Below are positions 35,478 through 43,359 of a DNA stretch of 64,000 nt, piece by piece. Below the pieces are notes generated by a model. That model did no database searches. It worked only from the letters and a program-made list of their open reading frames with translations, and was not told where the DNA came from. Numbering within the stretch: position 1 is the stretch's first letter; each line of letters starts with the position of its first letter. Made by a program: the position numbers and the translations under genes. Location of the stretch: NCBI GenBank assembly GCA_022072225.1, contig JAJVIC010000009.1, positions 527,746-591,745 on the forward strand, given 5' to 3'. Origin of the DNA: Bacteroidia bacterium (lineage in GTDB: Bacteria; Bacteroidota; Bacteroidia; SXHM01).

Positions 35478-36698
35478 TTAGTAACACTTTTGCAAATCTT
35501 CCCAAAATTCCGGATAAGATTTCTTCACCGTTTCCGGGTTTTCAATACCGATGTTTCCGCAAACGAATGCAAGCGGGGCAAAAGCCATTACCATACGATG
35601 GTCATCATAGCTTTCAATGATTTGTTCTGTTTTTTTGAATTTTCCTTTTAGTGTGTAATAAGTTTTTTCTTTTACGAACTCTTTCCCGAATTTTTTCAGT
35701 TCAGTTTGTAAGGCAGCAATGCGGTCAGTTTCTTTCAGTTTCAGGTTTTCAATCCCCGAAAACTGAACTTCAAAATCAAGTGCTGCAGCAACAACTGTAA
35801 GGCTTTGCACAAGGTCAGGAAAATTCACGAAGTCAATCTCAATTTTTGACTTTTGACTTTTGATTTTTGACTTTTTAAGAATAATTCCCTGATTAGAAAA
35901 CTCAGTTTCCACTCCAAACTGTTTCATCAGTTCAGGCAATACAGAATCGCCTTGCAGACTATTTTTCTGTAAACCGGGCAAATTAATTTCTGCATCTTTT
36001 GAGAGCGCAACAACTGAATACCAAAACGCTGCTGCACTCCAGTCCGCTTCCACTGTGTAAGGTTGTGGAATATAATTCTGATGTGGAATTTCAATTCTGT
36101 TATCCTTCCACAAAACAGAAACTCCAAAGTGTTTCATCAGCGCAATCGTCATTTTAGCATAAGGCTTGGAAACAAGGTTTCCTTTGACAGTTATTATCAA
36201 ACCGTTTTCTAAAGCAGGAGCAATCATTAATAAAGCTGAAAGAAACTGGCTGCTGATACTTCCGTCAACTTCAACTTCATTTTCCGTCAATCTTTTTCCT
36301 TTGATACCGATAGGAGGGAAGCCTGTGTTTTCAAGGTATTCAATATCTGCGCCTAAGACTTTCAGCGCTTCAACCAATGGTGCAATCGGACGCTGTTTCA
36401 TGCGTTCCGTTCCTGTCAGAATTTTTTCCCCTTCACTAATTGCAAAGTAGGCAGTAAGAAAACGCATGGCAGTTCCCGCAGCACCAACATCAATTATTTT
36501 ATCCGATGATTGAATGGCGCTGAGCAAAATTTTTGTGTCTTCTGCTTCCGATAGATTTTCTACCCGATAGCTATCGGGTTCAAAATCTTTTCCGCTCAGT
36601 GCACGGATAATCAGTGCGCGGTTGCTTAAACTTTTGGATGCAGGTAGATGTATCGTAGCACGAATTGCTCCTTGAGGCGCACTGATTTTTGCAATCAT
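35478..36698 (-). CDS. aroA: 3-phosphoshikimate 1-carboxyvinyltransferase (EPSP synthase)
   Basis: 406 residues from the ATG at 36698, which overlaps the aroB stop as ATGA; a longer frame from 36755 would run back into aroB. Joins PEP to shikimate 3-phosphate. Visible motifs: LPASKSLSNRALII (PEP/S3P loop), AGTAMRFLTAYFA, EVDGSISSQFLSALLM, and KETDRIAALQTELKKFG plus SYDDHRMVMAFAPLA at the end. Two stretches look repeat-derived: PDSYRV, coded by a perfect palindrome (36562-36579), and KSKIKSQKSKIEI, coded by TTTTGACT repeats (35843-35876). Last gene of the aro operon. Confidence 0.95.
   Translation of the reverse strand: MIAKISAPQGAIRATIHLPASKSLSNRALIIRALSGKDFEPDSYRVENLSEAEDTKILLSAIQSSDKIIDVGAAGTAMRFLTAYFAISEGEKILTGTERMKQRPIAPLVEALKVLGADIEYLENTGFPPIGIKGKRLTENEVEVDGSISSQFLSALLMIAPALENGLIITVKGNLVSKPYAKMTIALMKHFGVSVLWKDNRIEIPHQNYIPQPYTVEADWSAAAFWYSVVALSKDAEINLPGLQKNSLQGDSVLPELMKQFGVETEFSNQGIILKKSKIKSQKSKIEIDFVNFPDLVQSLTVVAAALDFEVQFSGIENLKLKETDRIAALQTELKKFGKEFVKEKTYYTLKGKFKKTEQIIESYDDHRMVMAFAPLAFVCGNIGIENPETVKKSYPEFWEDLQKCY
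35843..35876 (-). repeat. TTTTGACT microrepeat inside aroA
   Basis: Four to five near copies of TTTTGACT in 34 bp. In frame they encode KKSKIKSQKSKI, a basic insert between LKK and IEIDFVNFPDLVQSL of EPSP synthase. Confidence 0.6.
36562..36579. repeat. 18-bp perfect palindrome in aroA
   Basis: ACCCGATAGCTATCGGGT is its own reverse complement, uninterrupted. It encodes PDSYRV in frame, in a loop before VENLSEAEDTKIL of EPSP synthase. Confidence 0.7.
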
Positions 36699-37780
36699 TG
36701 AAAGGTGTTTAACCTGTAAAACGAAAGCGCAGCAAGTATTTCTTCCTCGCTGCACGGTTTATCAATTTCTGCACTTCCGATGCGGCTGAGCAGTGTAAAC
36801 CGTATTTCGCCTTTCGCGTTTTTTTTGTCGTTGCGCATAAGGCTTATGAATTCTGCGAAGGCTTCTTTCTTTACGGGATACGAGTCGAAAACTCTGAGAA
36901 TAAAGGAAACTATTTCATGTAAATCATTTCGTCCTAAACCCAATTTACGGTGCGATAAAAACGCTTCACAAATCATTCCTGCTGCTACCGCCTCGCCATG
37001 CGAAATAGGTTTACGGTCGTGCTCCAGCGAGTAGCTTTCAAAGGCATGACCAATAGTGTGTCCGAAGTTCAGCACTTTCCGCCATGCGACTTCTTCAGGG
37101 TCTTCTACCACAATGTTGTTTTTAATTTTCAGCGATTGAAAAATAATATCGTCCGTAATATCGTTGCGCAGTTGTTTTATTTCGCGAATCGAATTCCAGT
37201 ATTGTTTGTTCGCAATCAAGCCGTGTTTTATAACTTCTGCAAAGCCTGATTTCAACTGCGCAGGTGGCAGAGTTTCTAAAAATTTTGGAGCTGCAAATAC
37301 GGCTTCCGGAAAGGCAAACAATCCAACCTGATTTTTTATATTTTTTAAATCAACGCCTGTTTTTCCGCCAATGGCAGCATCAACCTGAGCGAGAAGGGTA
37401 GTGGGGATATTAATGAAATCTATTCCGCGTTTAAAGGTTGCCGCTACAAAACCGCCCATGTCGCAAATTACACCGCCACCTAAATTAATCAGCAGCGATT
37501 TTCGGTCGGCCGCCAGTTCGCTTAGTACGCTCCATAACTGATAGCAAACATCAAGGCTTTTATTTTTCTCTCCGCTTTCGGTTTCAATTATTTCGGCATC
37601 AGACAATTCTTCGGTGGCAGCAAGCAAAATCGGAAGACAGTGTTTGGAGGTGTTTTCATCCACCATGATAAATTTTCTGCAACCGCTGTAGCGTTTGGTT
37701 CTCAGCAATTCATCCAACTCAATAAAGGAGTTGTCGCCAAAGTATATGTTGTGTCCTATGGATTGCAGAATTTTTGACAT
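36695..37780 (-). CDS. aroB: 3-dehydroquinate synthase
   Basis: 361 residues, full length. Converts DAHP to 3-dehydroquinate using NAD and a divalent metal. Motifs: GGGVICDMGGFVAATFKRGIDFINIPTTLLAQVDAAIGGKTGVDL (about 100-145, NAD and substrate loops), GFAEVIKHGLI, and the metal ligands in LNFGHTIGHAFE and HGEAVAAGM. It follows the DAHP synthase gene after a 91-nt gap holding an inverted repeat, and overlaps aroA by 4 nt. Confidence 0.96.
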   Translation of the reverse strand: MSKILQSIGHNIYFGDNSFIELDELLRTKRYSGCRKFIMVDENTSKHCLPILLAATEELSDAEIIETESGEKNKSLDVCYQLWSVLSELAADRKSLLINLGGGVICDMGGFVAATFKRGIDFINIPTTLLAQVDAAIGGKTGVDLKNIKNQVGLFAFPEAVFAAPKFLETLPPAQLKSGFAEVIKHGLIANKQYWNSIREIKQLRNDITDDIIFQSLKIKNNIVVEDPEEVAWRKVLNFGHTIGHAFESYSLEHDRKPISHGEAVAAGMICEAFLSHRKLGLGRNDLHEIVSFILRVFDSYPVKKEAFAEFISLMRNDKKNAKGEIRFTLLSRIGSAEIDKPCSEEEILAALSFYRLNTFQ

Positions 37781-37800
37781 GCTTGATTAAAAGGTATAAA

Positions 37801-37858
37801 GGAATAGGGCAATAGGGTATAAGGGGGCGCTCTTCCTTATATCCTTATACCATATTCC
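37801..37858. repeat. Imperfect 24-bp inverted repeat in aroB leader
   Basis: Arms 37801-37824 (starts GGAATAGGG) and 37835-37858 (ends CATATTCC) match at 19 of 24 positions with a 10-nt loop. It is the only sizeable non-coding gap in the aro operon, so it may act as an mRNA processing or attenuation element, or be another dispersed repeat. Confidence 0.55.
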
Positions 37859-37871
37859 TTAATTTCCATAA

Positions 37872-38963
37872 CTATTTTTTATGTAATTCCCTGTTCATTA
37901 TTTCAGTTTGAATACGAATAGATTCTTCGTGAACCAACTGATACAATTTTTTTGAAAACTCAGTGTCCATTCCCAGATTTTCAGATTGTTTAAGAATATT
38001 TTTCAATACACTGTTCCAGCGTTCTAATTGCAAAATGGTTACGTTGTTTTCTTTTTTATACAAGCCTATTTCTTCTACTAATTGCATCCGTGCGGCAAGA
38101 ATATCCACAATGTCCAAATCAATTTTGTCTATGCGCTTGCGCAGTTGTTCAAGGCGGTTCGAGAATTCAGCATTTACCGAAACTGCGCTGCGGAGAACCA
38201 ATTGCGATAAAAGTTCTTTCAGTTTTGAAGGCGTTATCTGCTGCTGTGCATCGCTCTTTGCATTTGCCGGATCAATGTGCGTTTCAATCATCAGTCCGTC
38301 CATGTCCAGGTCAAGGGCCTCCTGCGCAACTGACAAAAGTAAATCGCGTTTTCCTGCAATATGACTGGGGTCACAGATAACGGGAATGTGAGGCATCTGT
38401 ATTTTCAGTTCAATCGGTATTTGCCAGTTGGGTGCGTTGCGAAACTTATTTTGACTGAGTGACGAAAACCCGCGATGCACCGCAATTACTTTTTCTATTC
38501 CTGCATTATTCAGTCGTTCAATGGCGCCCAACCATAATTGTAAATCGGGATTGATGGGATTTTTCACCATCACCGTAATATCAACTCCTTTCAGAGCATC
38601 GGCAATTTCCTGCACCGTAAAAGGGTTTACCGTTGTGCGTGCACCAATCCAGATAATGTCAATTCCGGCTTTCAAACAGGCTTCAACATGTTCTGCATTT
38701 GCCGCTTCCACAGCGGTTAGCAGCCCGGTTTGTTCTTTTACTTTTTTCAGCCATTGCAACCCGGTGGTACCAACACCCTCAAATGAATTCGGTCGTGTGC
38801 GCGGCTTCCAGATGCCTGCACGGTATACCTGTACCTGCTCTATCTTGGCGAGTTCTGTTGCTGTTGCCAATACCTGCTCCTCGCTTTCTGCGCTGCATGG
38901 ACCGGCAATAATTAACGGTTTTTTAAATTTTTTAAACCACTCGTTCTTCACCTTCTCTGACAT
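37872..38963 (-). CDS. Bifunctional DAHP synthase / chorismate mutase
   Basis: 363 residues. The N-terminal domain (about 1-260) is a type I-beta (KDO8P-like) DAHP synthase: PLIIAGPCSAESEEQ, YRAGIWKPRTRPNSFEGVG, MVKNPINPD, AVHRGFSS, PVICDPSHIAGKR. The C-terminal domain (about 270-363) is an AroQ-type chorismate mutase: LEQLRKRIDKIDLDIVDILAARMQLVEEIGLYKKEN...HEESIRIQTEIM. It makes DAHP from PEP and erythrose 4-phosphate, and prephenate from chorismate; the mutase part may act as the allosteric sensor. Starts 2 nt after aroC. Confidence 0.94.
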   Translation of the reverse strand: MSEKVKNEWFKKFKKPLIIAGPCSAESEEQVLATATELAKIEQVQVYRAGIWKPRTRPNSFEGVGTTGLQWLKKVKEQTGLLTAVEAANAEHVEACLKAGIDIIWIGARTTVNPFTVQEIADALKGVDITVMVKNPINPDLQLWLGAIERLNNAGIEKVIAVHRGFSSLSQNKFRNAPNWQIPIELKIQMPHIPVICDPSHIAGKRDLLLSVAQEALDLDMDGLMIETHIDPANAKSDAQQQITPSKLKELLSQLVLRSAVSVNAEFSNRLEQLRKRIDKIDLDIVDILAARMQLVEEIGLYKKENNVTILQLERWNSVLKNILKQSENLGMDTEFSKKLYQLVHEESIRIQTEIMNRELHKK

Positions 38964-38965
38964 TC

Positions 38966-40057
38966 TTACCTGTAAATTTTATTTCTCAAAAAATGATCGG
39001 CAATCACCAGCGCTGCCATTGCTTCCACTATAGGCACTGCGCGCGGAACCACACAAGGGTCGTGTCTGCCTTTGCCTTTTAAAATTACCTTTTTCCCTTT
39101 TTTATCAATGCTTTGCTGATCTTGCATAATCGTTGCAACCGGCTTGAACGCAACATTAAATCGGATTTCCATTCCGTTGGAAATACCGCCTTGTATGCCG
39201 CCTGAGTGATTAGTGGCAGTAGCCTCACCCCTCACCCCTCTCCGAAGAGAGAGGGGAACAAAGGCATCATTATGTTCTGAGCCTTTCATTTCGGTTCCTT
39301 CAAATCCGCTTCCGTATTCAAAACCTTTTACAGCATTTATGCTCAGCATGGCTTTCCCTAAATCGGCATGAAGTTTATCAAATACGGGCTCACCAAGCCC
39401 AACAGGACAATTGGTGATGACTGCTGTAATTACTCCGCCAAGCGTGTCGCCCTCTTTGCGAGTTTTTTCAATCAGCGCAATCATTTTTTCTGCCGTTGCT
39501 TTTTCGGGGCAGCGAACAATGGTGCTTTCAATTTCTTTGTTGCTGAAATTTTTTTCGCTGTTTTTCATTTTCAGTTTTCCCACCTGCGAAACAAAAGCGG
39601 AAAATTCTATTCCCTGTTTTTTTAGAAGTAGTTTTGCAACAGCACCCGCTGCCACACGCGCTGCAGTTTCGCGTGCCGATGAGCGGCCTCCGCCACGGTA
39701 ATCGCGGTTGCCATATTTTTCTTCGTAAGTAAAATCGGCATGTGAGGGACGAAAGGAATCGGCAAGGTGTTTATAGTCATCTGGCTTCTGGTCTTTGTTC
39801 CTTATAATGATGGTAAGTGGTGCGCCTGTAGTCTTCCCTTCAAACAGGCCCGACACAATTTCAAACACATCGTCTTCTTTGCGTTGCGTTGTTATTTTGC
39901 TTTGTCCTGGTTTTCTGCGGTTGAGCTCTGACTGAATAAATTTTTCGTCAATCTTCAATCCTGAAGGGCAGCCGTCAATGACAACGCCAATCATAGCGCC
40001 ATGCGATTCGCCAAAGGTTGTGATCTTGAAAAGCTGTCCGAAGGTGTTTCCTGCCAT
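38966..40057 (-). CDS. aroC: Chorismate synthase
   Basis: 363 residues from the ATG at 40057 ([20 protein letters not shown], the family start); a 14-residue upstream extension is rejected. Converts EPSP to chorismate with reduced FMN. Motifs: [70 protein letters not shown]. Between GSEHNDAF and TNHSGGIQ the loop reads [15 protein letters not shown], coded by a palindromic repeat (39222-39259) that recurs before the 8524 gene. First gene of the aro operon. Confidence 0.95.
   Translation of the reverse strand: MAGNTFGQLFKITTFGESHGAMIGVVIDGCPSGLKIDEKFIQSELNRRKPGQSKITTQRKEDDVFEIVSGLFEGKTTGAPLTIIIRNKDQKPDDYKHLADSFRPSHADFTYEEKYGNRDYRGGGRSSARETAARVAAGAVAKLLLKKQGIEFSAFVSQVGKLKMKNSEKNFSNKEIESTIVRCPEKATAEKMIALIEKTRKEGDTLGGVITAVITNCPVGLGEPVFDKLHADLGKAMLSINAVKGFEYGSGFEGTEMKGSEHNDAFVPLSLRRGVRGEATATNHSGGIQGGISNGMEIRFNVAFKPVATIMQDQQSIDKKGKKVILKGKGRHDPCVVPRAVPIVEAMAALVIADHFLRNKIYR
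39222..39259 (-). repeat. CCCCTCTC palindromic repeat, copy 2, inside aroC
   Basis: Hairpin CCCCTCTC...GAGAGGGG (39235-39255) with a GGTGAGGGGTGAGGC flank in the sense direction, matching the 8483-8522 repeat in sequence and orientation. It is translated in frame as [12 protein letters not shown]. Confidence 0.75.
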
Positions 40058-40134
40058 TTCAGGCAAAAGTAGGAAAAAGAGAGATGTGTTCTTTGACACA
40101 ATACTTTCAACATCGCAGCGTTAATAAGTAAAAG

Positions 40135-40157
40135 GGTATGCAGCCATTAAGCATACC
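40135..40157. repeat. Small hairpin upstream of the TPR gene
   Basis: GGTATGC and GCATACC flank a 9-nt loop in the divergent aroC/TPR region, about 60 nt before the TPR gene start. May be a regulatory site; nothing more can be said. Confidence 0.3.
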
Positions 40158-40214
40158 TTAAAATCTAAATTTTGCACAATGTTGTTTTCCGCAACTGCTA
40201 CTAATAATGAGGAT

Positions 40215-43200
40215 ATGATGCCAAGTAAAAATAGAATTACACAACTGCTGCTGGCAGGTTTGCTCTTGTGTACTGTTAAAGCTTTTTCCCAAAAAACTGC
40301 CTTCTACCTCGACCCCGCAGCCGAATACCGCCTCGCCACCGAGTTATACCAGAAGGAAAAATACACCGCTGCCCGCGAAAAATTTGAAAATCTAACGGAG
40401 CAAACCGCCTACCTGCCCCTCGATTTGCGTGTAAATGCCGAGTTCTACACCGCTCTCTGTGCCGTTGAATTATTTCACAAAGATGCCGAAACACTGTTGC
40501 AGCGCTTCATTGATAACCACCCCGAAAGCCCGAAAACAAAGGCAGCTTGGTTTGAAATGGGTAAATTTCAATACCGCAAAAAAAGTTGGAAAAAAGCCGT
40601 GGAGTGGTTCGAGAAGTTAAATACTTACGATCTCAATAACGAAGAACTTGCTGAATATTATTTCAAGTCGGGCTACAGTTATTTCATGCTCACTGATTTT
40701 AAAAATGCCAAAACCAACCTCGACCAGATAAAAGGTGTGGAGAATAAATACGCTGCTCCCGCAAGCTATTACAGCGCCCATATTTCCTACATTGAAGAAA
40801 ACTACGAAACCGCCCTGCAGGATTTTCTGAAGCTCGAAAACGATAAAATCTTTAGCAACGTAGTTCCTTTCTACATCACCCAGCTTTATTTCATGCAAAA
40901 GAAATACGATAAGGTTATTGAATATGGTACACCTTTGCTTTCATCCGCTAATACCAAACGCACACCCGAAATTGCCAAGCTCGTTGGCGAGTCTCATTTC
41001 AATAAAGAGCAATACAAGGAAGCTGTGCCGCAGCTCACTTTCTTCATTGATAATGCCGGTATCATTACCCGCGAAGACAACTACCAGCTAGGCTACGCGC
41101 TCTATAAAACTGGCGACTATGACAAAGCCATTACCTACCTTGAAAAAGTTGCAGGTGATGCCGACAAGCTCACGCAAGTTGCGTACTACAACATTGCCGA
41201 TTGTTACCTCAGGTCAGGCAAAAAACCGGCTGCCCGCAACTCTTTTAAGCAAGCTTCGTCATTTGAGTTTGACAAAGAAATTCAGGAAGACGCCCTCTTT
41301 AATTACGCAAAGCTGGCCTACGAACTTTCCTTCAATCCCTACAACGAGGCCATAACAGCTTTTGAAGAATATATCCGCAAAAACCCTCAATCGCCCCGCG
41401 TTGAAGAAGCCTATTCCTTCTTATTGGATGTTTACCTCACTACCAAAAACTACAAGCAGGCGCTTGAGTCTATTGAGCTTATCAAAAACAAAGACGATAA
41501 AATGAAGCGTACTTATCAGCGCATTGCTTATTACCGCGCGGTGGAATTATTCAACGACTTGAATTACCAGAGTGCTATTGCCCACTTCGATCTTTCGCTC
41601 AAATATCCCATGGATAAAGAGATAGAGGCTGGTGCTGATTACTGGAAAGGCGAAGCCAAATACAAACTCAATAACTACGATGGTGCCCTTGCCGAGTACA
41701 ACAAGTTTCTCTACGTGCCGGGCGTTAATCACGATAAATACAAAACCGTGAACTACAATATGGGTTATGCCTATTTCAAAAAAGCTGATTATCCAAATGC
41801 TGTTCAGTGGCTCCGCAAATATGCCGCTGCCTCAGACGATAACAAAAAACTCTGCGATGCCTATATCCGCATTGGCGACTGCTATTTTCTCACCCGCGAA
41901 AACCAGCTGGCTATTGATTTCTATGACAAAGCCGTTAAAGTCGGTACACTTGATGTAGATTACGCCTTGTTCCAGATTGCAGTGTGTTATGGTTTGCAAA
42001 ACAAGAACGAATCCAAAATTGCTGCCCTCGAGTCATTGCTCAATACCTATAAAAACTCATCCTATTCAGCCGATGCAAAATACGAAATCGCGGAGAGTTA
42101 TCTTCTTAACGATGCACTCGATAATGCGCTCACATGGTTTCAGCGCGTTATAAACGAGCATCCTAAATCGGCTTACGTGAAAAAATCATTGCTCTCCAAT
42201 GCGCAGATTTATTACAACAAAAACAACGATGATCAGGCCCTCGAACTTTTCAAAAAAGTGTATGCCGATTATCCAGGTACATCAGAAAAGAACGATGCCT
42301 TGCTGCAAATCAAAAAGATTTATGTTGAAAGCGGTAAAGTTCAGGACTTCGAAAGCTGGCTCAAAGGCAATGCTCCAGGGTTTAATGTGGCTACCCTGGA
42401 TACCGCCAATTATGAAGTAGCGGAAAAGAAATACCTCGAGTCCAAGTTCTCCGAAGCCTATGATGGTTTTAATACCTACCTCACAAAATACCCAAACGGC
42501 AACTTTGAATTGAACGCTAAGTTCTACCGTGCTGAGTCGGCCTACCACCTGAAGAAATACGATGAAGCACTCGAAGGCTACAACTATGCAATCGGAAGAG
42601 CGAAAAATATTTTCACCGAGAAATCACTTATTCGCGCTGCCGATATTCATTACTTCCGCAACAACTACAGTGATGCCAAGCTCATGTTTGCCGTGTTGGA
42701 AGAAGTGGCCGAAGTAGAACAGAACCTCATCAACGCGCGCATCGGTTTAATGCGTTGTAATTATGAATTGGGTGAATACGATGAAGCTGCACGTTATGCC
42801 GAGAAGGTTACCGGCATGGAAAAAATCAGTGATGATATCTTGAACGAAGCGCATCTGATTATTGCCAAATCAGCACTCGCTCAGGAAAAGGAAGGTCTTG
42901 CCTTGGCTGCCTTTAATAAAGTTGCAAACGCGTCTCAAACCGCTGTGGGTGCAGAAGCCGAATACAATGTTGCCGCCATACATTACAGACAGGGCAATTA
43001 CGATGTCTGTGAAAAAACCATCGTCAACATTATCAAGAATCGCCCTGCATATCCTTACTGGATTGCAAAATCCTTCATCCTGCTTGCAGATAACTACGTA
43101 GCCAAAGACGATGATTTTCAGGCAAAGCTCACTTTGCAAAACCTGATTGATAAATACGAAGGTCAGGATTTGAAGAAGATTGCGCAGGATAAACTCAATG

Positions 43201-43355
43201 CCATCATCCAACGCGAAAATGACGAAGAATTGATGAAAGAGATGAAGATAAAAGAAGAAATCTACATCCAGTTTAATGAGAATAACAAAGAACAGAAATT
43301 ATTTGAGCAGGAGATTATGCCTTCCGATACATTACAAACTCCCCAAAACCAGTAA
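40215..43355 (+). CDS. Giant exported tetratricopeptide-repeat protein
   Basis: 1046 residues from the ATG at 40215 (or the adjacent ATG at 40218, better spaced from GAGG). Signal peptide MPSKNRITQLLLAGLLLCTVKAFSQ. Nearly the whole chain is TPR helices in 34-residue phase (for example DLRVNAEFYTALCAVELFHKDAETLLQRFI, PASYYSAHISYIEENYETALQDFLKLE, VNYNMGYAYFKKADYPNAVQWLRKYA, KYEIAESYLLNDALDNALTWFQRVINEHP), on the order of 25 repeats. Periplasmic or outer-membrane scaffold. The next gene, an outer-membrane protein, starts 4 nt later, so they probably work as a pair. Confidence 0.88.
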   Translation: MMPSKNRITQLLLAGLLLCTVKAFSQKTAFYLDPAAEYRLATELYQKEKYTAAREKFENLTEQTAYLPLDLRVNAEFYTALCAVELFHKDAETLLQRFIDNHPESPKTKAAWFEMGKFQYRKKSWKKAVEWFEKLNTYDLNNEELAEYYFKSGYSYFMLTDFKNAKTNLDQIKGVENKYAAPASYYSAHISYIEENYETALQDFLKLENDKIFSNVVPFYITQLYFMQKKYDKVIEYGTPLLSSANTKRTPEIAKLVGESHFNKEQYKEAVPQLTFFIDNAGIITREDNYQLGYALYKTGDYDKAITYLEKVAGDADKLTQVAYYNIADCYLRSGKKPAARNSFKQASSFEFDKEIQEDALFNYAKLAYELSFNPYNEAITAFEEYIRKNPQSPRVEEAYSFLLDVYLTTKNYKQALESIELIKNKDDKMKRTYQRIAYYRAVELFNDLNYQSAIAHFDLSLKYPMDKEIEAGADYWKGEAKYKLNNYDGALAEYNKFLYVPGVNHDKYKTVNYNMGYAYFKKADYPNAVQWLRKYAAASDDNKKLCDAYIRIGDCYFLTRENQLAIDFYDKAVKVGTLDVDYALFQIAVCYGLQNKNESKIAALESLLNTYKNSSYSADAKYEIAESYLLNDALDNALTWFQRVINEHPKSAYVKKSLLSNAQIYYNKNNDDQALELFKKVYADYPGTSEKNDALLQIKKIYVESGKVQDFESWLKGNAPGFNVATLDTANYEVAEKKYLESKFSEAYDGFNTYLTKYPNGNFELNAKFYRAESAYHLKKYDEALEGYNYAIGRAKNIFTEKSLIRAADIHYFRNNYSDAKLMFAVLEEVAEVEQNLINARIGLMRCNYELGEYDEAARYAEKVTGMEKISDDILNEAHLIIAKSALAQEKEGLALAAFNKVANASQTAVGAEAEYNVAAIHYRQGNYDVCEKTIVNIIKNRPAYPYWIAKSFILLADNYVAKDDDFQAKLTLQNLIDKYEGQDLKKIAQDKLNAIIQRENDEELMKEMKIKEEIYIQFNENNKEQKLFEQEIMPSDTLQTPQNQ

Positions 43356-43359
43356 TAAG

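Noticed and set aside
36699-36755. Upstream start of aroA (MQRGRNTCC)
   Set aside because: It lies inside aroB; the ATGA overlap at 36698 is the normal coupling and gives the family N-terminus.
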